Source of the DNA: Runella sp. CRIBMP
GTDB taxonomy: Bacteria; Bacteroidota; Bacteroidia; Cytophagales; Spirosomataceae
DNA length: 64,000 nucleotides
Assembly (NCBI RefSeq): GCF_009905605.1
Contig: NZ_JAAAKZ010000008.1
Span: forward strand, 157,755-221,754
Direction of reading: 5' to 3'
Part shown: positions 52,953 through 61,865 of the stretch, piece after piece
How positions within the stretch are numbered: the stretch's first letter is position 1
Layout of the letters: every line of letters begins with the position of its first letter
Notes under the pieces: model-generated
What the model saw: only the letters and a program-made list of their open reading frames with translations
What the model was told of the DNA's origin: nothing
Database searches by the model: none
Program-made: the position numbers and the translations under genes

Positions 52953-54476
52953 TTATAAATTAAATCCGAAAGAATAGACATCTTCAGGATAATCTAAATA
53001 AAGACCTTCCATCTGAACGCGAGCTCCTTTTTTCTCGGCTAAAGCTGCTTTTAGTTCTTTGACCGAACGAACCGCCTTGTCGTTTACTTTCGTAATTACA
53101 AAACCTTCTTCTACCCCTACTCGGGCGAGTTTGCCAGCTTCCATCGCGGTTACTTTTACGCCGCCGCCGATGTTGGCACGCTGAAGGCGCTGTACTTCGC
53201 GGGGGTTGAGGTCGCTAAATTGGGCTCCTAATGAACTAAGGGCTACGTCAGCTTCGTCAGTTTTGATGATTTCGCGTCCACCTTCACGGTTGCGGAGCAT
53301 TACACTGTAGTCTTTTACGCTGCCACCACGATTAACGGTCAGAACGACACTCTCACCAGGACGTTTGCGAGCGACTAGCTCACGGAATTTGGGGTCAGAA
53401 TCTACTTCAACACCATCTACTTTCGTAATGACGTCGCCTACTTTCAAGCCTGCATCTTTGGCGGCGCTGTTGCCTTCTCCAAAACCTTGTACATAAATAC
53501 CCGTGGCTACTTTTACGTCGTATTGTTCAGCTTTTTTGCTGTCGAGTTCTTCGGGAATGATACCGATGTAGCCGCGCTGTACACCACCGTATTTGATAAT
53601 GTCGCTAGATACTTTTTTCACTAAGCTCGAAGGCACTGCAAAGGCATAACCAGCGTAGCTACCAGTGGGGCTGGCAATGGCGGTGTTGATACCCACCAAT
53701 TCACCTTTCAGGTTGACCAAGGCGCCGCCTGAGTTGCCAGGGTTTACGACCGCATCCGTTTGGATAAATGACTCCAAGGGAGTATCGCCTTTAAACTGGC
53801 TGCCGCGTGCGCGTGACTGTTGCTGAAACTTCTCGGCAAGGATTCCGATACCGCGGCCTTTGGCACTCACAATCCCCGCCGTAACGGTCGATTCCAAGTT
53901 AAACGGATTTCCTACTGCTACTACCCACTCACCTACTTTGATGGCGTCGGAGTTGCCAAACGTCAATGCAGGTAGGTCTTTGGCGGGAATCTGAATCACG
54001 GCAATATCGGTAGAAGGGTCAGTGCCGATTACTTTGGCTTTGTAAGTGCGTTTGTTTGACATCACAACCTCCAGTTCTTCCGCCCCTTCCACCACGTGGT
54101 TGTTGGTAACGATGTAGCCATCCGCGCTGACAATCACGCCTGAGCCCGACGACTCCTGCTTTTGCGGACCGCTGCGGCGCATTCCAAAATCTTCGCCAAA
54201 CAAGTCAAAGATGTCCATGCCGCGTTGTTGCGCTTGGCGTGTGGCCGAGGCTTTAATGTGTACTACGGCAGGGGTAGAAACTTCGGCGGCGTACGTAAAA
54301 TCGGCCGCTGCCCCAGGAGCCGCTCCCCCAGTAAAACGATTCATGGAAGGAGCGCTTGCTTCCGTAAAAATGACATCTTTTGAGTCATCAATCCCGCCCA
54401 AAAGCTTTACACTTCCAACGGTAACTGCGCTTGAAATGAGCCCAACCAATGCCAATGATTTCCAATTCTGATTCAT
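52953..54476 (-). CDS. degP: DegP/HtrA-type periplasmic serine protease
   Basis: A 507-residue Do-family protease. An N-terminal helix (SLALVGLISSAVTVGSVKLLGG) serves as signal or membrane anchor. The trypsin-like domain has the full triad: His in VTNNHVVEGA, Asp in DPSTDIAVIQI, Ser in NPGNSGGALVN. Two PDZ domains follow (from about GYIGIIPEELDSKKAEQYDV and from GVKVTAMEAGKLARVGVEEG), the second ending in the last residues. It degrades or refolds misfolded envelope proteins. Confidence 0.94.
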   Translation of the reverse strand: MNQNWKSLALVGLISSAVTVGSVKLLGGIDDSKDVIFTEASAPSMNRFTGGAAPGAAADFTYAAEVSTPAVVHIKASATRQAQQRGMDIFDLFGEDFGMRRSGPQKQESSGSGVIVSADGYIVTNNHVVEGAEELEVVMSNKRTYKAKVIGTDPSTDIAVIQIPAKDLPALTFGNSDAIKVGEWVVAVGNPFNLESTVTAGIVSAKGRGIGILAEKFQQQSRARGSQFKGDTPLESFIQTDAVVNPGNSGGALVNLKGELVGINTAIASPTGSYAGYAFAVPSSLVKKVSSDIIKYGGVQRGYIGIIPEELDSKKAEQYDVKVATGIYVQGFGEGNSAAKDAGLKVGDVITKVDGVEVDSDPKFRELVARKRPGESVVLTVNRGGSVKDYSVMLRNREGGREIIKTDEADVALSSLGAQFSDLNPREVQRLQRANIGGGVKVTAMEAGKLARVGVEEGFVITKVNDKAVRSVKELKAALAEKKGARVQMEGLYLDYPEDVYSFGFNL

Positions 54477-54870
54477 GACTTTTTATTTTGGTTTTGGTTT
54501 TAATTACTGTTTATTTTTAGATTCTTCTGTTTTTGCAATTTACACTTCAAAAATGCACCAACATAACGTCTCTGGCAAAAAAATCGGTATCCAAATTTCT
54601 ACCTTTTAACAATATTTAACAAGCAAAAGTTTGGACTTACTTAAGATATAAAAGAATGATGCGAGGGGGCTTTAACTGTCAAATTGTCATTTGTTTGAAA
54701 GCCTTTTATGAACCATCTACGCCAAAGGCTGACGATTTTTCTGCTATATTTGTGATTTAATTGGCAATTTACCCTGTCATTAGGGCTGAAAGAATATCAA
54801 ATATAGCGATAATTCGCAGCTTGTGTTTAGTAAAGAATAAACGGATAACGTACTTAAATAAAACAAACCA
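54477..54870. other. Divergent intergenic region, degP and ruvX
   Basis: A 394-bp AT-rich gap. It holds a perfect -7 box TATATTTG on the plus strand (54745-54752), 118 nt before ruvX, without a matched -33 box. No degP promoter of the standard type was found on the minus strand; degP may use an alternative sigma factor. A 73-codon frame at 54761-54982 overlaps ruvX in another frame and is not called. Confidence 0.5.
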
Positions 54871-55284
54871 ATGGGGCGAATCCTTGCCATTGATTATGGC
54901 TCAAAACGAACCGGATTGGCAGTTACCGACCCGTTACGGATTATTGCAACGGCCTTGGAAACGGTACGCTCATTTGAATTAATTGATTTTTTGAAACGTT
55001 ATACCGCCAACGAAACCGTGGATGTATTTGTGGTAGGTATGCCTCGTACGTTGGAAAATACCGACACCAACAATACGCCGCACGTGAAGGGGTTCATCAA
55101 ACAACTCAAAAAAGCGTTTCCCGATACCCCCGTGTACGAACACGACGAGCGTTTTACCAGCAGTATGGCCTTACAGACCATGATTTCGATGGGGTCTAAA
55201 AAAAGTGATCGACGCAATAAAGGTAATATTGACAAAGTCAGTGCCACCATTATCTTGCAATCGTTTATTGAAAGCCAACGATGA
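54871..55284 (+). CDS. ruvX: Holliday junction resolvase-like / pre-16S rRNA nuclease RuvX
   Basis: A 137-residue RNase H-fold protein of the YqgF family. Metal-site motifs are LAIDYGSKRTGLAVTD, the glutamate in VYEHDERFTSS, and the late aspartate in NKGNIDKVSATIIL. It processes the 5' end of 16S rRNA in E. coli and has been proposed as a junction resolvase. The gene is first in a run with def and a 3'-5' exonuclease. Confidence 0.95.
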   Translation: MGRILAIDYGSKRTGLAVTDPLRIIATALETVRSFELIDFLKRYTANETVDVFVVGMPRTLENTDTNNTPHVKGFIKQLKKAFPDTPVYEHDERFTSSMALQTMISMGSKKSDRRNKGNIDKVSATIILQSFIESQR

Positions 55285-55339
55285 AATCATATCATGGGTG
55301 TTTTGCCCGATAAACCATTAAAAAGGACAACGATTAACA

Positions 55340-55912
55340 ATGATTTTTCCAATAGTAGCTTATGGCGACCCCGTATTACGAAAAGTGGCTCGCCCCATTG
55401 AAAAAGACGAACTCAACCTGCCCGAGTTGGTAGAAAATATGTACCAAACCATGTACGATTCTTCGGGTATTGGTTTGGCGGCTCCACAAATCGGACAAAG
55501 TATCCGGTTGTTTGTAGTGGATGGTACGCCTCTTAATGAAGACGAAGAAGAGGAAGACAAAGACCCAAGTTTGGAAGGGTTTAAAAAAGTATTTATTAAT
55601 CCGCAGGTGTTGGAAGAAACGGGTGATGAGTGGGCGTTTGAAGAAGGATGCCTCAGTATTCCGGGAATCAGAGCTGATGTATATCGCCCTGAATTTATTA
55701 AAATCAAATACCGAGATATTGATTGGAACGAACACGTAGACACCTTTGAAGGCATGGCGGCGCGTATCATTCAGCATGAATATGACCACTTGGAAGGCAA
55801 ACTCTTTACGGATTATTTGCCCATGCTCAAACGACAGATGCTCAAAAAACGCCTCACCGATATTACAAAGGGCAACGTCAAAGTGGATTACAAAATGAGA
55901 TTTCCTAAATAA
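55340..55912 (+). CDS. def: Peptide deformylase
   Basis: A 190-residue metalloenzyme with the three defining motifs GIGLAAPQIG, EEGCLSIPG and QHEYDHLEG. An acidic loop NEDEEEEDKDPSLEG (about residues 68-82) is inserted between motifs 1 and 2; it is common in Bacteroidota and does not touch the active site. It removes the formyl group from nascent proteins at the ribosome. The exonuclease gene begins 14 nt downstream. Confidence 0.97.
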   Translation: MIFPIVAYGDPVLRKVARPIEKDELNLPELVENMYQTMYDSSGIGLAAPQIGQSIRLFVVDGTPLNEDEEEEDKDPSLEGFKKVFINPQVLEETGDEWAFEEGCLSIPGIRADVYRPEFIKIKYRDIDWNEHVDTFEGMAARIIQHEYDHLEGKLFTDYLPMLKRQMLKKRLTDITKGNVKVDYKMRFPK

Positions 55913-55926
55913 CCTCGAAACGCGAG

Positions 55927-56658
55927 ATGCAAGAACTTCGCCGAGTTGCCAAAAATATTCTTTTTATTGACCTGGAAACGGTGTCAGCCAAAGCGTCGTT
56001 TGATCTGCTAGACGAACGAATGCAGGAACAATGGCAACGAAAGGCGGCCAACATCCGCAATGATGAACACGTCTCGGCTTTTGATTTGTTTTACCGCCGG
56101 GCGGCGATTTATTCCGAGTTCGGCAAAATCATCTGCATCGGGGTAGGAGCGTTGTATTGGACCACTTCCGATGAGCTGCCACGTTTTAAAGTAAAAACCA
56201 TCGCGGGCGACGACGAGAAAGCGATTTTGTTGGAATTTAAGGAGTTGATTGAAAAATATCCCCAAAACCAACTCGTTCTCTGCGCCCACAACGGCAAAGA
56301 GTTTGACTTTCCTTTTTTGTGCCGTCGAATGCTCGTTAATGGAATTACGCTGCCTGATTCTTTAAAACTTTCGGGCAAAAAACCTTGGGAAATTCTTCAT
56401 CAAGACACACTGGATATGTGGCGTTTTGGCGATTATAAAAGCTTTGCGCAGCTGGATTTATTGGCGGCGCTGTTTGGCATTCCGAGCAGCAAGTCAGATA
56501 TCAGCGGCGAAGACGTGACCCGGGTTTATTACGCCGAAAAAGACCTCGACCGGATCCGTCGTTATTGCAAAGAAGACGTCGTGGTGCTGGCGCAACTTTG
56601 GCTTCGTCTCAATCAATACGATACCGTAAAGCCCGAGCTGATTGTAAGGGCCGAATAA
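55927..56658 (+). CDS. Predicted 3'-5' exonuclease (DEDD, PolB-like)
   Basis: A 243-residue RNase H-fold exonuclease. The acidic residues lie in NILFIDLETVSA (ExoI), LCAHNGKEFDFPFL (ExoII) and IRRYCKEDVVVLAQL (ExoIII). It is the stand-alone exonuclease family related to the proofreading domain of PolB polymerases; the role is probably DNA repair or end trimming, not proven. It ends a three-gene rightward run after ruvX and def. Confidence 0.88.
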   Translation: MQELRRVAKNILFIDLETVSAKASFDLLDERMQEQWQRKAANIRNDEHVSAFDLFYRRAAIYSEFGKIICIGVGALYWTTSDELPRFKVKTIAGDDEKAILLEFKELIEKYPQNQLVLCAHNGKEFDFPFLCRRMLVNGITLPDSLKLSGKKPWEILHQDTLDMWRFGDYKSFAQLDLLAALFGIPSSKSDISGEDVTRVYYAEKDLDRIRRYCKEDVVVLAQLWLRLNQYDTVKPELIVRAE

Positions 56659-56666
56659 AGACAACG

Positions 56667-56706
56667 AACGTCGTCGAGGTCTTGAACTCAGAACCTCGAC
56701 GACGAT
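56667..56706. repeat. Palindrome family copy 4 / bidirectional terminator
   Basis: 12-bp perfect arms CGTCGTCGAGGT (56669-56680) and ACCTCGACGACG (56693-56704), between two convergent genes. AACGTC at the left edge and the CGAGG core tie it to the dispersed family. Confidence 0.7.
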
Positions 56707-56711
56707 TTATT

Positions 56712-58886
56712 TTAGCTCAATTTCAGCGGTAACGTTCTCAAATTCTTACCCGTTAAATCAAAAACCGCCGCCGCAATAGCGGGCGCTACTGGCGCAAGAG
56801 GGGGCTCACCTACGCCGTAAGGTTCGGTGTGCCCTTCCAGAATAATTACCTCAATTTCGGGGGTGTCTGAAAGTTTCGCCATGGGGTATTCGTGAAAATT
56901 GGTCGCGGTTATTTGTCCGTCTTTGACGGTTAAGCCTTCATAAAGCGCGGCCGTAATCCCCATCATGGTGGCACCTTCTACCTGCATCCTAATTCCCTCA
57001 GGATTGATGGCTAAGCCCGCGTCAAGCACTTGCGTTACTTTTTTTACCCGAATTTGATTGTCAACTATCGCTACTTCAATCACCGCCGCCGCAATGCTCT
57101 TTCGGTCGTTGCCGATGGCGATGCCGCGCCCAATCCCCGCCGCTTTGGGTTGGTTCCACCCGCTCTTTTCGGCCAGCGTTTCCAATACTTTTTTGTAACG
57201 TTGGTTGATTTGTTCGTTGCCTGCCAACAACTCCAAACGCATTTTGAGCGGGTCTTTGCCCGTTTTATGGGCCAATTCGTTGATAAAACTTTCGATGGCA
57301 AACGTATTGGGAAACATCCCTACACTACGCCAGATTCCAGTATGAACGGGCAGTTTATTTTGCCACAACGTGGCTGATTTATGCTCAATGTTATATAAAA
57401 TACTGGCACCGTGGCCCGCCGACACAAAATCAGCCCCTAAAAGTGTATAGCCGATATTGGCAGGAATTGCCCCAAGCACCTGGTCGGGGGTGGCTTGGTT
57501 GTGGGTGATGGCTTCGATTTTGCCATTTTCTCCAATTTTTGCGGCGAGTACATGGTGCGTTTGTGGACGATAAATGGCATTCTGAAACTCTTGCGTTCGC
57601 GTATTAAATACATGTACTGGCTTGCCAACAATCTTGGCAATGCGCGCCACTTTTTCGGAATGTTTTGAATCTATTCTTCTGCCAAAACTACCGCCCGCGT
57701 AGGTGGTTTCGATGTTGAGTTGTTCGGTTTCTACCTCAATGGCTTTGGCGATGGCACTTCTGAAAAGGGTGGATGCCTGCGTACCTACATACATCGTGGC
57801 TTTGTCTTTTTCAACGTGCGCCACGGCGCCGTGCGGCTCCATGTGGGCATGGGTGGCCAAAGGTGTGCGGTATTCTTGTTTGAATACTTTGTCTGGCGTT
57901 TTTTCCAAAAGCGATTCAGGCGAGCCTTCGCTTTGAATGCGTACGTCGGTTCCGAGGCCCACGGTCGTGAGTGCTTCAAATTCAGCCTGTTGCCATTTTT
58001 TTGGAACATCCCATTCGGCTTCTATTTTTTGTAATCCCATCTCGGCAGCGTATCGGTTTTTGGCCACGACGGCCACCAACTCATTGTCCTCCACGATTTT
58101 GACCACTCCGCTGACTTTTGCGGCTTCTTGGGTGTTTAGCTTTTTGAGTGTTCCGCCGATGTAGGGAGATTGGAGCATCACCGCATACAACATATCTGGA
58201 AACGTCTGGTCAATGCCAAAGATGGGTTGGCCCGTCACTTTTGGTTTTAAGTCAATGCGTTTGACGTCTTTTCCTACATATTTAAACGCCGAAAACGGCT
58301 TTAATGCGGGTGTTTCGGGTGTTTTCCATTCTTTGGTGGAGGTGGAAATTTCATAATAGGTAGCTTTATGGTTTCCCGAAGTCATGATTCCATTTTCAAC
58401 CTTGATGCCTGCCACGGGTACGCCCCATTGCTTAGCGGCTTGGGCTTTCAGCATTTCGCGCAGGGTAGCGGCCACTTCTCGAATGGGTTTAAATAGCGAC
58501 AAGGTGGTGTTGCTTCCGCCAGTTCCGAGCGAGTCTTCCACGCCGTTGGCCGTATTGGCGTGAACCACTTTGATTTGTTCGAGCGATACTTCTAGCTCCT
58601 CGGCGGCCAACATCGCTAATCCCGTAAAAATCCCCTGTCCCATTTCCAGTTTGGTAGATTTGTAGAGGATGGTATTATCGGGCAATACTTCAAACCAGAA
58701 AGAAGGCTCCTGTGTGGAAACTAGCAAGGGGAAATCCATATTTTCCGCTTTTTGGGCCAAAAAACGACGAATGGGCCCCTTTGACGCAATAACCGCTACG
58801 ACGGTTCCGCCAAAAATGATGGCGCCGCGTTGTAAAAATTTACGCCGCGAAAACTTCTTTTTTGGTTTTTTATCTTCAGTTGCCAT
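56712..58886 (-). CDS. Molybdopterin-binding subunit of an aldehyde/isoquinoline-type oxidoreductase
   Basis: A 724-residue xanthine dehydrogenase-family large subunit. The N-terminus FSRRKFLQRGAIIFGGTVVAV is a twin-arginine signal, placing it in the periplasm. Domains: a first half of molybdopterin-binding type (KLEMGQGIFTGLAMLAAEELEV, GTGGSNTT), then a second (YAGGSFGRRIDSKHSEKVARI; the GRRI position is family-typical) and the C-terminal GVGEPPLAPVAPAIAAAVFDLTG. It resembles the beta subunit of isoquinoline 1-oxidoreductase. The substrate is an unidentified aldehyde or N-heterocycle. The small 2Fe-2S subunit gene is 4 nt upstream. Confidence 0.9.
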   Translation of the reverse strand: MATEDKKPKKKFSRRKFLQRGAIIFGGTVVAVIASKGPIRRFLAQKAENMDFPLLVSTQEPSFWFEVLPDNTILYKSTKLEMGQGIFTGLAMLAAEELEVSLEQIKVVHANTANGVEDSLGTGGSNTTLSLFKPIREVAATLREMLKAQAAKQWGVPVAGIKVENGIMTSGNHKATYYEISTSTKEWKTPETPALKPFSAFKYVGKDVKRIDLKPKVTGQPIFGIDQTFPDMLYAVMLQSPYIGGTLKKLNTQEAAKVSGVVKIVEDNELVAVVAKNRYAAEMGLQKIEAEWDVPKKWQQAEFEALTTVGLGTDVRIQSEGSPESLLEKTPDKVFKQEYRTPLATHAHMEPHGAVAHVEKDKATMYVGTQASTLFRSAIAKAIEVETEQLNIETTYAGGSFGRRIDSKHSEKVARIAKIVGKPVHVFNTRTQEFQNAIYRPQTHHVLAAKIGENGKIEAITHNQATPDQVLGAIPANIGYTLLGADFVSAGHGASILYNIEHKSATLWQNKLPVHTGIWRSVGMFPNTFAIESFINELAHKTGKDPLKMRLELLAGNEQINQRYKKVLETLAEKSGWNQPKAAGIGRGIAIGNDRKSIAAAVIEVAIVDNQIRVKKVTQVLDAGLAINPEGIRMQVEGATMMGITAALYEGLTVKDGQITATNFHEYPMAKLSDTPEIEVIILEGHTEPYGVGEPPLAPVAPAIAAAVFDLTGKNLRTLPLKLS

Positions 58887-58890
58887 GTCG

Positions 58891-59364
58891 TTATAAAGTT
58901 GCGGTTTGGGAAAGTTGGGCGGCTCTTTTGATGGCTTTGATGATGCGGGGCTGCGTACCGCAACGGCAAATGTTGGTGATATTGGTTTTAATATCTTCTT
59001 CGGTCGGGTTGGGGTTTTTCTCCAGAAAATTGACGGCCGCCATCATAAACCCGGGCTGACAATAGCCGCATTGGGGCACGTTTTCTTCCATCCATGCCTG
59101 TTGAATAGGGTGAAGTTTGTCCTCACTTTCGGATAATCCTTCGAGCGTGGTTACTTTTTTTTCTGCCGCAAAGCTTACGGGGATAGAGCATGAACGGTAG
59201 GCTTCGCCGTCGATGTGGAGCGTGCAGGCGCCGCAAAGTGCAGCCCCGCAGCCGAATTTTGTGGCTTTGAGGTTGAGTTCATCCCGAACTACCCAAAGCA
59301 AGGGCATAGCAGGGTCTACGTCCACTTTTGCCGTTTTGCCATTGATATTAAAGTTGATTTCCAT
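58891..59364 (-). CDS. 2Fe-2S subunit of the molybdenum oxidoreductase
   Basis: A 157-residue ferredoxin-type protein. It has the plant-type first cluster site (FGCGAALCGACTLHIDGEAYRSC) and the helical second domain (QCGYCQPGFMMAAVNFL and ICRCGTQPRIIKAI). It passes electrons from the molybdopterin subunit encoded 4 nt downstream. No separate FAD subunit is present, as in the isoquinoline oxidoreductase type. No signal peptide: it likely rides with the Tat-exported large subunit. A copy of the TetR operator-like site lies upstream of its start. Confidence 0.92.
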   Translation of the reverse strand: MEINFNINGKTAKVDVDPAMPLLWVVRDELNLKATKFGCGAALCGACTLHIDGEAYRSCSIPVSFAAEKKVTTLEGLSESEDKLHPIQQAWMEENVPQCGYCQPGFMMAAVNFLEKNPNPTEEDIKTNITNICRCGTQPRIIKAIKRAAQLSQTATL

Positions 59365-59389
59365 TTGGTTTAGTTTGAATATTGATTTT

Positions 59390-59409
59390 TAGATTGACTA
59401 ATCACTCTA
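59390..59409 (-). promoter_or_regulatory. Candidate TetR operator, copy 1
   Basis: A 20-bp segment identical to the one at 60676-60695, containing GATTGA-N4-TCACTC. It lies 26-45 nt upstream of the 2Fe-2S gene start. No good -7 box is seen next to it. Confidence 0.65.
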
Positions 59410-59425
59410 TGTCTAGGATAAATTT

Positions 59426-60103
59426 TTAAGGAGTTTTTGTCAGCGCTACAAAGTCTTTTACTTCCAAAATGGGCTTATGATAGCCTTTTGTAGCCACTTT
59501 AATCATGCCCTGTCCTAATTCTGCCAATGTACTTGCGGCCCCTGGAAACACCTTACGAAACACGGGATACAGCCAACTTAAATACTTGTAATAAGGAAGG
59601 GTATTCCTCAATCCGGGCGTGGGGTGCATATAACCAGGTCGGAAATTGTAAACGGCTTTAAAGGGCAGTTTCATCAAGTCGTTTTCGGTTTTGCCTTTTA
59701 CCCGCGCCCACATGCTGCGGCCTTTTTCGGTGCTGTCGGTGCCTGAGCCTGATACGTAGCAAAATGTCATTTCAGGATTAAGTTTGCTCAATGTTTCGGC
59801 TACGTGCATCGTGAGCGAGTAGGTCATTTTGGTATATTCTTCCTCTTTCATCCCGACGGAAGAAACGCCCAAACAGAAAAAACAAGCGTCGTAACCTTTC
59901 AATTGGGCTTGGATAGGAGAGACGTCGAAGAAATCTTGGTGAATGATTTCCTTTAATTTAGGGTGCGTGAAGCCCGAAGGTTTGCGGTTGATAATCAAAA
60001 CTTCCTCAACTTCAGGGCTTTGTAGGCATTCGTGCAATACTCCCTCGCCGACCATGCCCGTGGCACCCGTCACAATGGCTCTTATTTTTTTGGTTTCTTT
60101 CAT
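59426..60103 (-). CDS. NAD(P)-binding epimerase/SDR-like protein
   Basis: A 225-residue Rossmann-fold protein with AIVTGATGMVGEGVLHECL at the N-terminus and FCYVSGSGTDSTEKGRSMWARVKGKTENDL, where the catalytic Ser/Tyr-Lys pattern of extended SDRs is altered (K present, Y absent). It resembles atypical SDR proteins of the NmrA/HTATIP2 type. The role is unknown. It lies 2 nt after the TetR stop and 61 bp before the oxidoreductase genes. The ATG at 60103 is chosen over the in-frame start 30 nt upstream, which overlaps the TetR gene. Confidence 0.82.
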   Translation of the reverse strand: MKETKKIRAIVTGATGMVGEGVLHECLQSPEVEEVLIINRKPSGFTHPKLKEIIHQDFFDVSPIQAQLKGYDACFFCLGVSSVGMKEEEYTKMTYSLTMHVAETLSKLNPEMTFCYVSGSGTDSTEKGRSMWARVKGKTENDLMKLPFKAVYNFRPGYMHPTPGLRNTLPYYKYLSWLYPVFRKVFPGAASTLAELGQGMIKVATKGYHKPILEVKDFVALTKTP

Positions 60104-60105
60104 GG

Positions 60106-60669
60106 TTATTTTTGTTCGGTCAGCATATCCCAAAGCATTTCAAAGCCGTTTTCGATGATAGGTTTTTGTTGGTCGGGGGGTAAGTTGACAACGTAATTAT
60201 AGATGCCCATCAAGTGGCTGTTGGCCAATGTATAAATCAAATCAGTGGGTAAATCTTTGATGATTTTGGTAGCTTTTGCTTCTTCAATCAACTGAATGTG
60301 TTTCTGAGATTGCTCCATCAAAACCGATTCGGAGATTTGAAAAATATGCGGTGAAAAAAGTACCTGTTGGATGTAATGGTTCTTCTCTCTGTTGTCTAAA
60401 GCCCAGTAAATGAAATAGATAAAGACTTTCTTTATGATGGCTTCGACGCTATCCTCAGGAGTGATTTTTGAGAATAAAAATTGGTTTAAATCATTTTTGA
60501 TGGTGATGTATAATTCCTTTATCAGGTCTTCTTTGGTGGCAAAATAATGAAAAAGGGTTCCGTTGGATACCCCCGCTTCCTTAGCGATTTTGCTCGTGGG
60601 CGTACCATGAAAACCAAACTCCACAAAGAGCTTCAATGCACTCGCCAGTATCTGTTCTTTTTTATCCAT
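60106..60669 (-). CDS. TetR-family transcription regulator
   Basis: A 187-residue protein with the N-terminal TetR helix-turn-helix (ILASALKLFVEFGFHGTPTSKIAKEAGVSNGTLFHYFATKEDLI, residues 7-50) and a helical ligand-binding domain. It is first in the leftward run TetR-SDR-IorA-like-IorB-like. A textbook promoter with a palindrome over its start region sits directly upstream, and the same palindrome recurs before the 2Fe-2S gene, so it probably represses itself and the oxidoreductase. The inducer may be the enzyme's substrate. Confidence 0.9.
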   Translation of the reverse strand: MDKKEQILASALKLFVEFGFHGTPTSKIAKEAGVSNGTLFHYFATKEDLIKELYITIKNDLNQFLFSKITPEDSVEAIIKKVFIYFIYWALDNREKNHYIQQVLFSPHIFQISESVLMEQSQKHIQLIEEAKATKIIKDLPTDLIYTLANSHLMGIYNYVVNLPPDQQKPIIENGFEMLWDMLTEQK

Positions 60670-60675
60670 TTATAC

Positions 60676-60726
60676 TAGATTGACTAATCACTCTACAAAG
60701 GTAAGGTTTGGATCGGGCTTTCCAAA
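60676..60726 (-). promoter_or_regulatory. TetR promoter with overlapping operator (copy 2)
   Basis: On the minus strand: TTTG (60723-60726), a 19-nt spacer, TACCTTTG (60696-60703), all perfect. The 20-bp operator-like segment (60676-60695) begins directly after the -7 box and covers the predicted transcription start. Half-sites GATTGA / TCACTC pair 5 of 6. Confidence 0.8.
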
Positions 60727-60873
60727 TTTGTTTTTGGGTTTTATTGTCGAACACCAGCAACGGCGTATAATAGAGATAACTCACGCTTGTTACTTCCAGA
60801 AACGGAAGACCTCTTGATAACTATTTGTTTCGGCAGCCAAAAGAAAGGCGTATTTTAGTGCCAAAACAACTTT

Positions 60874-60881
60874 TAGGTTTG
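60874..60881 (+). promoter_or_regulatory. -7 box touching the lipoprotein start codon
   Basis: TAGGTTTG, a perfect TAnnTTTG, 2 nt before the ATG at 60884. If used, the transcript would begin at or just inside the start codon. The -33 element is poor. Confidence 0.35.
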
Positions 60882-60883
60882 CC

Positions 60884-61408
60884 ATGAAAAAGGTACTTTA
60901 CTTAACACTTCTTACTTTCGTATTAAGTTGCAAAGGCGAAGACCAACCTACGATTGATCCCGAAATCTTAAAACCACTCCTAAACGGGTACTTCGAGTAT
61001 TTTCCCAAGCCCATCGACTACTTTACATCCCGCATCACCTGCAAAGAAGGTCATATGATTATCTCTAAAGCTTTTATTACAAAAAAGGACGAGAAAACCC
61101 TCACTATTCAATTTGTTTACGTTGGTAAATGCGCAGGACTCAACCCCAACCCTGGCAACGATTATGAAATAAAGGCTACTTTTACCTCCCCTATGCCTAA
61201 ACAGGAAGCTACGCGTTATCGTATTGATTTTAGTGGAGTATGTGATTCGGCCATCCCGGCAGACCCTCAACTTGTTGGCAAAAAATTGGATGGGTATGCT
61301 TATTTGACTCCTGACCTTGGCGAGTTTGTGATTAATCTTCCCGTTTCTGTAAACAATGTACCTCAAAAAATTACTTCCAAAATGGACATTAGAAGCGATA
61401 AGTTTTAG
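60884..61408 (+). CDS. Hypothetical lipoprotein
   Basis: A 174-residue protein with a lipoprotein signal (MKKVLYLTLLTFVLSC, lipidated C16). The mature part is mostly beta and contains three further cysteines (RITCKEG, VGKCAGL, GVCDSA). The end (GEFVINLPVSVNNVPQKITSKMDIRSDKF) has no known motif. No family is recognised. It is alone between the TetR gene (divergent) and a DUF5946-like gene (convergent). Confidence 0.75.
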   Translation: MKKVLYLTLLTFVLSCKGEDQPTIDPEILKPLLNGYFEYFPKPIDYFTSRITCKEGHMIISKAFITKKDEKTLTIQFVYVGKCAGLNPNPGNDYEIKATFTSPMPKQEATRYRIDFSGVCDSAIPADPQLVGKKLDGYAYLTPDLGEFVINLPVSVNNVPQKITSKMDIRSDKF

Positions 61409-61865
61409 ATGTGATGTTTGGCCCAAAACCTTTTATAGGCGGACAAAAAAGTACTTAAAAATGGAAAAATTAACAATATTGAAAAATAGAAATGGGGTAC
61501 TTACAATATGCCCTCTACACCTTAGCTTGTGACTCCACAGACTTAATATAAAGTAGGTTTTGTCCATCACCCCAAGTGCAGTATATAAAAATGTCATCTG
61601 CTCCATAGATAACTGTGGTCTTTTAAGCTGATCTTTAACGGTTTACGTATTGGCGATGGTGGAGAATTTGAAAAACGTCTGCCCAACATTTGCACAAATG
61701 CCCAATAGAATTACAAATTCGGGCGGCCGATGCCATTGAGTTTACAACTATCAGCCCGACTATTGCCAATACAATGGTGGTGGTAGTTTTTAATTTGCGT
61801 AATTCTTTTGATATGTCTCATCAAAATTTGGTTTTCGCTTTATGTAGCCGATATGCTAAGTGATA
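61409..61865. other. 457-bp region without a recognisable gene
   Basis: Scattered stop codons in all frames and no clear hairpin. A few short open stretches (for example around 61660-61730) contain no recognisable domain. It may be decayed coding DNA or only spacer. Nothing is annotated here with confidence. Confidence 0.4.

Noticed and set aside
54761..54982. 73-codon ORF overlapping the start of ruvX
   Set aside because: Out of frame with ruvX, no recognisable features, and it overlaps a highly conserved gene start.
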